In this document: positions 59,666 to 64,000 of the stretch, in pieces
How positions within the stretch are numbered: the stretch's first letter is position 1
Layout of the letters: every line of letters begins with the position of its first letter
Source of the DNA: Verticillium longisporum
Taxonomy: Eukaryota > Ascomycota > Sordariomycetes > Glomerellales > Plectosphaerellaceae
Direction of reading: 5' to 3'
Assembly: GCA_019188255.1 (NCBI GenBank)
Contig: JAETXT010000006.1
Span: 2,852,001 to 2,916,000, forward strand
Length of the DNA stretch: 64,000 nucleotides
Position numbers and translations under genes: made by a program
The notes under the pieces: generated by a model
What the model saw: only the letters and a program-made list of their open reading frames with translations
Databases searched by the model: none
Told to the model about the DNA's origin: nothing

Positions 59666-61161
59666 CTAGAAGACGTGTAAGCATTTGGGGGAAAACATGG
59701 CACACGGTACTACATTGATACACGTGGCATAGGCCACGGGTCTTTGCAGAGAGACTGAGGCGCGTAAAGAGAACATGAACAGCACCGGCGCTGGGTATCG
59801 CATGTCGCGACGGGGATCTTCATCATGGTTTGCCAAGGTACGGGTGGAGGGAATGCTCACATGGCTCCGGGCGGGCTACTGCCCTCGAGACGCCCTTGCT
59901 ATAAACTTCAACACCATCCGTGATGGCCGTGGATGCAGTCGCGGAAGTGAATGTGGTTGAAAATCCGGCGCAGTCTGGGTTTAGGTTTTGGGTGTCGACC
60001 ACCGGTACGTTTGTCGAGGAACAGCAACAGACGTCGAATCTCCACCTGCGCAAGGGTCGCGCCGTCCGTGATGGGATGCACGTGTACGATACGTCGTTCT
60101 CGTGCCTGAATCACAGATCGTCTTCACGATGGGAGTCAAGTCGTGCTTCACGGCGTGCTAAGTTGACTGTGCTCGCCGGGAGGGGTGTTGTGCATTGGCG
60201 TGTATGGAGATTTGGATGTTGAAGGATTGAAGGATTGAAGACACTCAGTGGACTGTCTGGCCGGTGCTGGCAGTGGCACGGGCGCCGCAGCGAGAGACTA
60301 GGCCTACCTGGGCTCGTGTGTGCTTTCAGATTGATCCAGGCAGGGACCATGGACCAAGGACCAATGGATCGCACCTGGCCACACGATCAGAGAGTGGAGA
60401 CACCAGCAGTTGGGGCAGCCACCACAAGGCTCCCTCCTTCCCCCTTCTTCAGTCCTCAGTCCTCGGTCCTTAGTCCTCGGTCCTTAGTCCTCGGTCCTCA
60501 GTCCTCAGTCCTCAGTCCTCAGTCTTCCGTCCTCAGGCCCTCAGTGCAAAAAGGGCAAAGAGCGAAGGGAAGGGCAAAGGGTGAAGGACGCTAACCAGGG
60601 GCGCCTAATCGGTCCCCGAAACGAGCTCAGCGGAGCCCACCTGGTCGCATCCCAGGCTTGTTAGGTTCGGCCAGTCAGGCGGTTATCCCGGCAGTTCAGG
60701 GCATTTCAGCCTCCAGGTAAGGAGGGGGGGGGCCGCAATTCGAGATTCGATGGTACTTCAGTACATCCAGGTGGCTTGTGCGTCTCCACTTGTTCCCCGA
60801 GTCTTGCACGAGTCGCGGATCCGTGCCTGGCCATCTAGGTACCTTCTCGTGGTAGGGTTTTCGGTTCTGCATTCTGCATCGTGCGATCGGTACGTACCTC
60901 TTCAAAGTCTGTGCAGTGAGTCTTTCTCAACGTCGACGACTCTTCACATGACGCGACAACTCAAGTAAAAGACACCAGAAGGGCTCTCAATACAGTAGAT
61001 CCAGATTTGGGTTTTCTTTTACGCAGAGTCCCTGGAATTTTCAGTTTCTGTTACTTGAACATTGCGCGTATTGCACCAGCAAAATCCAGTCACCATTACC
61101 CGTCAGACAGACAGACAGACCCTGGGACAGACATCGTACCCTGGTCCGGCTGTCCTTCATC
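59666..61161. other. Divergent intergenic region SNT1 / deoxyhypusine synthase
   Basis: It should contain the first exon and promoter of SNT1 (left) and the leader of the synthase (right). The SNT1 first exon probably ends at a GT between about 59700 and 59860, but no candidate is decisive. A heptamer repeat lies at 60450, and a GAAGGGCAAAG repeat follows at about 60545-60590. Confidence 0.55.
60450..60533 (+). repeat. Heptamer tandem repeat (CAGTCCT)12
   Basis: Twelve 7-base units with a few C/T and A/G variants (cggtcct, tagtcct). Non-coding. Confidence 0.92.
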
Positions 61162-62373
61162 ATGAACTCGACCGAGAGCAACGCCCCTCCGGCGGCAGCC
61201 ACAGATGCAGTGCTGGTGGTTTCCGAGGAAATGCCTGAGGGGGCGCAAAGGTTCAAGAATTAGATTTCGATGATCTAGATGGCGATATCACAGCCGACGA
61301 TTTGTTGCGCGGCATGCGATACATGGGTTTCCAGGCCACATCTCTCGCAGACGCCATCAGGATCATCAATGGCATGGTAGGATTATCTCATTTTTATTTT
61401 TTCTTGCTCTCTGCCTTTGAGTTCATTCTCGGTCGCTGACGTGGCGACAGAGGGCCTGGAGAGACCCGGAGACGGGCGACAAAACCACCATCTTTCTGGG
61501 CTACACCTCGAACCTCATCTCGTCTGGCATGAGAGGCGTCTTCCGTTGGCTCGTCAAGCACAAGCATGTCTCCGCTGTTGTGACGACGGCAGGTGGCGTT
61601 GAGGAGGATTTCATCAAGTGTTTGGGCGACACATACATGTCTTCCTTTTCGGAATCAGGCGCGGGACTGCGGAAAAGGGGGCTGAATCGTATTGGAAACC
61701 TCGTCGTGCCCAACTCCAACTACCGCGAGTTTGAGGACTGGGTCGTGCCCATTTTCGACAAGATGCTCGAGGAACAGGAAGCCAGCAAAGGGTCCGAGGA
61801 AGAAATCAACTGGACCCCGTCCAAGATGATCAACCGCCTCGGCAAGGAGATCAACGATGAGCGATCCGTCTACTACTGGGCCTGGAAGAACGACATTCCC
61901 GTCTTCTGCCCTGCGCTGACAGACGGCAGCCTGGGCGACATGCTTTACTTTCACACTTTCAAGACATCCCCCCAGCAGTTGAAGTGCGATATTGTGGAGG
62001 ACATTCGCAAGATCAACACCATTTCGGTCCGCGCCAAGCGCGCTGGCATGATTATCCTCGGCGGCGGCGTCATCAAGCATCACATTGCCAATGCCTGCCT
62101 GATGCGCAATGGTGCCGAGTCTGCCGTATACATCAATACCGGCCAGGAGTTTGACGGCAGCGATGCCGGTGCCAGGCCCGACGAGGCTGTTTCCTGGGGC
62201 AAGATCAAGGTCGGCGCAGATGCTGTCAAGGTACGAAGATTTTTTGACGTGCCGTGGAAGTCAACTGACAAAACTATCAGGTTTATGCAGATGCCACTCT
62301 CGTGTTCCCATTTATTGTGGCGAACACATTTGCCAAAGATAGAAAGGCAACAGATGAGACAAAAAAAAACTAG
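61162..62373 (+). CDS. dys1: Deoxyhypusine synthase (one frameshift as read)
   Basis: Exons 61162-61376, 61451-62230 and 62281-62373. [21 protein letters not shown] joins [20 protein letters not shown]; then [50 protein letters not shown] and [21 protein letters not shown]. The Lys of SWGK (about residue 323) is the active-site lysine that forms the enzyme imine. It transfers an aminobutyl group from spermidine to eIF5A in an NAD-dependent reaction. Near the start, PEGAQR is followed by a frame break: adding one G at 61250-61251 gives [13 protein letters not shown] and exon 1 then closes at phase 0, for 362 aa in total. As read, exon 1 stops at a TAG after 34 codons. An essential enzyme is unlikely to be broken, so this is probably a base-call loss. 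Confidence 0.9.
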
Positions 62374-62677
62374 AGCGGGGAAATCAAAAGACGATAAAGC
62401 ATCACGAGTTATGAAGCATTGCGCATCCTTATTGATGATTGTCCGTGTCTCCTCGTCGTGTTTCTTGTTTTTATAGTATTCCTTCTTATCTGACTGATTC
62501 ACCATCTCATATCTCCTATCTTTCCACATCCTCGATGTCATTCCCAACTCAGCAATCGTTTCTGGCTTCGTCGTCGTCCGGTTCCGACACAGCCCCGGCT
62601 CCGGCTCTCATTTCGGTCCGAACGCTCTCACCTCCTGCAGGAATCTGACAGGTCGGGCCTCGCCGACCGCTATCCGA
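62374..62677. other. Intergenic spacer
   Basis: 3' region of the deoxyhypusine synthase gene. No gene seen. Confidence 0.5.
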
Positions 62678-63310
62678 TCATATGCTGCCCAGGGGGCCGA
62701 AGCGTAGCTTACGGAAAACCTGCTTCGCCGCCCGGCTGCAGTCGGCCATCACTGCGTTGAACGTCTTGCGACGGATCAACTCGAAGTGAGCCCCCTTGGG
62801 TCTTCTTACCCCCAAGACAACTACTTCTTGTGCATGTTGGGACGCCAGCTGCGTCTAGGTCTTATTCGCATTATCGCGGCGGATGAGGCAGGCACTCATG
62901 ACCAGCGGCAGGTCGTTGTCGTTGGTGATGGTGCCCTTGGGCCTCATGAAGGCCTCTTCGCGGAGCTCCTCTGTTATTTTGGGTTTACAGTTCGCTCGGC
63001 TGCCCCTGAGGATCGCTACCTGCCTTTAGTCTCACTGCCACTGCCACGGGGAGCCCATCCGTCGGCCTTTAGACGGGTTCGTCATGCTGGACGGTGTTGG
63101 CGGCCTTGTAACTCTCGCTGTTGGGCACGCCCCAGTCGTCTGGTTTGCCGCCGCCCAGGCGGACGACGTCCTCGACGGCCATGGTATCGCCGTCGACTTC
63201 TTGCGCTGCTGTGCCCACGTACATGAAGGCCATCTCGACGTCGTGCGACTCGAAGAACTGATTCCTCTAGGCGTCTCCGGCGTGGCGTCCGGTGCCCCAT
63301 ATAGCGATGG
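62678..63310 (-). pseudogene. Minus-strand coding blocks, unidentified
   Basis: Three blocks show the high third-position GC of the window's real exons on the minus strand. About 63310-63069 reads QFFESHDVEMAFMYVGTAAQ, then VVRLGGGKPDDWGVPNSES, to a TAA. About 62970-62855 reads ELREEAFMRPKGTITNDNDL to a TAG, after a CAG acceptor. About 62795-62678 reads FELIRRKTFNAVMADCS, then RKLRFGPLGS, to a TGA. They may be exons of one or two genes; upstream of the first block the frame breaks near 63265-63268, where one extra A would extend it with PETPRGN. I do not recognise the family. Plus-strand frames here are also open but have ordinary third-position content and look like shadows. It could be an intact gene with assembly errors instead of a pseudogene. 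Confidence 0.4.
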
Positions 63311-63596
63311 TGGGAGTGAAGGTAGGTGTGGTATTCCCTGCTCATGTTGGAGCAGGCTGGTCAGGTTAGAAGAAGAATACTGTGCATTTGCTGATGCAGC
63401 TCAAACGGCGCAGTTGTCCGTGGTACCCGGCCATCCTAACTTCAGCTCGGTTCGTTTATTTCGCTTGTATGTGCTTAGCTTCAAATAGTATTCGTCTGAA
63501 GGCTGAGATTGGGCGTTGTTGGTTGGGATGGAATGGGCTTTGTGGAAGAAGAGTTATCGAGAGGGCTGGCGGAGAAGATGGCAGGGCGGGAAAGCA

Positions 63597-64000
63597 CTAG
63601 GTCAGCGACTGGACGATAACGCACTTGCCATCCGCGTCAAGAGACAGGATGAAAGGGCTGTCGTTTGATGGCAGTCCCAACAACGCCCTTAGTGATTGAC
63701 GTCCACTGTTCCCTTTGGTCTCATATTCAACCCCCTCGTCGCACGCCGCCAGTGATCCGAGTCTATCCCATTCTCGGTCCGAAAGCGGTCCCATGTGCCG
63801 AAACTCTTCAAGCAGGAACAACGCTGTTGTTTCGATGGCAGATTCATCATCAATCAGATAGAATGCACCGTTGTGAAGAACTTCACAGCAGCTTCTGCAA
63901 GCGGCGTTGATGCCAAACACCTGGCCGTCTCGTCCGACAAGGGTATCGATATTGTAGGTCCTGGCACTTTTGCGCCCTATGCACTGAAGCGCCTTCGTGG
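63597..64000 (-). CDS. C-terminal part of an unidentified gene, cut by the window edge
   Basis: A frame open from the right edge to a stop at 63597 (about 133 aa). Its text is protein-like: RTYNIDTLVGRDGQVFGI, NAACRSCCEVLHNGAFYLID, LFLLEEFRHMGPLSDREWDR, ending CVIVQSLT. CRSCC might be a metal-binding or structural cysteine cluster. No family is recognised, codon bias is only moderate, and the 5' part lies outside the window. Confidence 0.45.
   Translation of the reverse strand, partial: TKALQCIGRKSARTYNIDTLVGRDGQVFGINAACRSCCEVLHNGAFYLIDDESAIETTALFLLEEFRHMGPLSDREWDRLGSLAACDEGVEYETKGNSGRQSLRALLGLPSNDSPFILSLDADGKCVIVQSLT

Noticed and set aside
62786..63488. Two plus-strand frames (about 146 and 134 codons) that could join by a one-base shift
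   Set aside because: Third-position GC is ordinary on this strand and strong on the minus strand over the same bases, so the plus frames are more likely shadows.

Overview
This 64 kb window is nuclear DNA of a filamentous ascomycete (Pezizomycotina, most likely Sordariomycetes). The grounds are short introns (about 50-160 nt, GT..AG with CTRAY branch points), high GC at third codon positions, a HET-domain gene, a fungal-type NLR relic, and orthologues of conserved ascomycete genes (RPN6, SOF1, BUD6, ATP15, MAK10/NAA35, ANT1, SNT1, deoxyhypusine synthase). There is no operon structure; the genes stand alone and are mono- to multi-exonic. Exon boundaries below were built by hand from splice signals and reading-frame continuity.

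Layout. 1-733(-): broken NLR running off the left edge. 2877-4364(+): RGS-domain membrane protein. 7149-9046(+): pseudokinase. 10179-11950(+): ITR-type sugar/inositol transporter. 14390-16406(+): DHA1-type MFS exporter. 16791-17852(-): short-chain dehydrogenase. 19843-21260(+): HSL-type alpha/beta hydrolase. 21768-25480(+): an 11-exon gene joining a DUF2235 (Tle1-like) lipase to a P-loop GTPase. 25939-31953(+): 2004-aa AT-hook-like nuclear protein. 32722-34139(-) RPN6 and 34778-36241(+) SOF1 are divergent. 36896-39162(+): HET protein. 39663-42906(-): BUD6. 43993-45593(-): FAD monooxygenase with an in-frame stop. 46407-46889(+): F1-ATPase epsilon. 47625-50340(+): NatC subunit. 50810-51888(-): peroxisomal adenine-nucleotide carrier. 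52983-59665(-): SNT1-like SANT co-repressor. 61162-62373(+): deoxyhypusine synthase. The right end holds unresolved minus-strand coding blocks and a partial gene.

Two themes stand out. (1) Three genes of the type used in fungal non-self recognition or cell death lie within 40 kb: the NLR relic, the lipase-GTPase fusion and the HET gene. The lipase-GTPase fusion is the best candidate for a little-described system. (2) Eight one-base frameshifts, nearly all at short homopolymer runs, interrupt six otherwise intact and conserved genes. This looks like residual assembly error, not gene decay, and gene models here should be read with that in mind.

The conserved genes cover housekeeping (proteasome lid, ribosome assembly, ATP synthase, N-terminal acetylation, hypusination), polarity (BUD6), chromatin (SNT1) and transport. 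I see no biosynthetic gene cluster, no CRISPR array, no intact transposon and no tRNA or rRNA gene.
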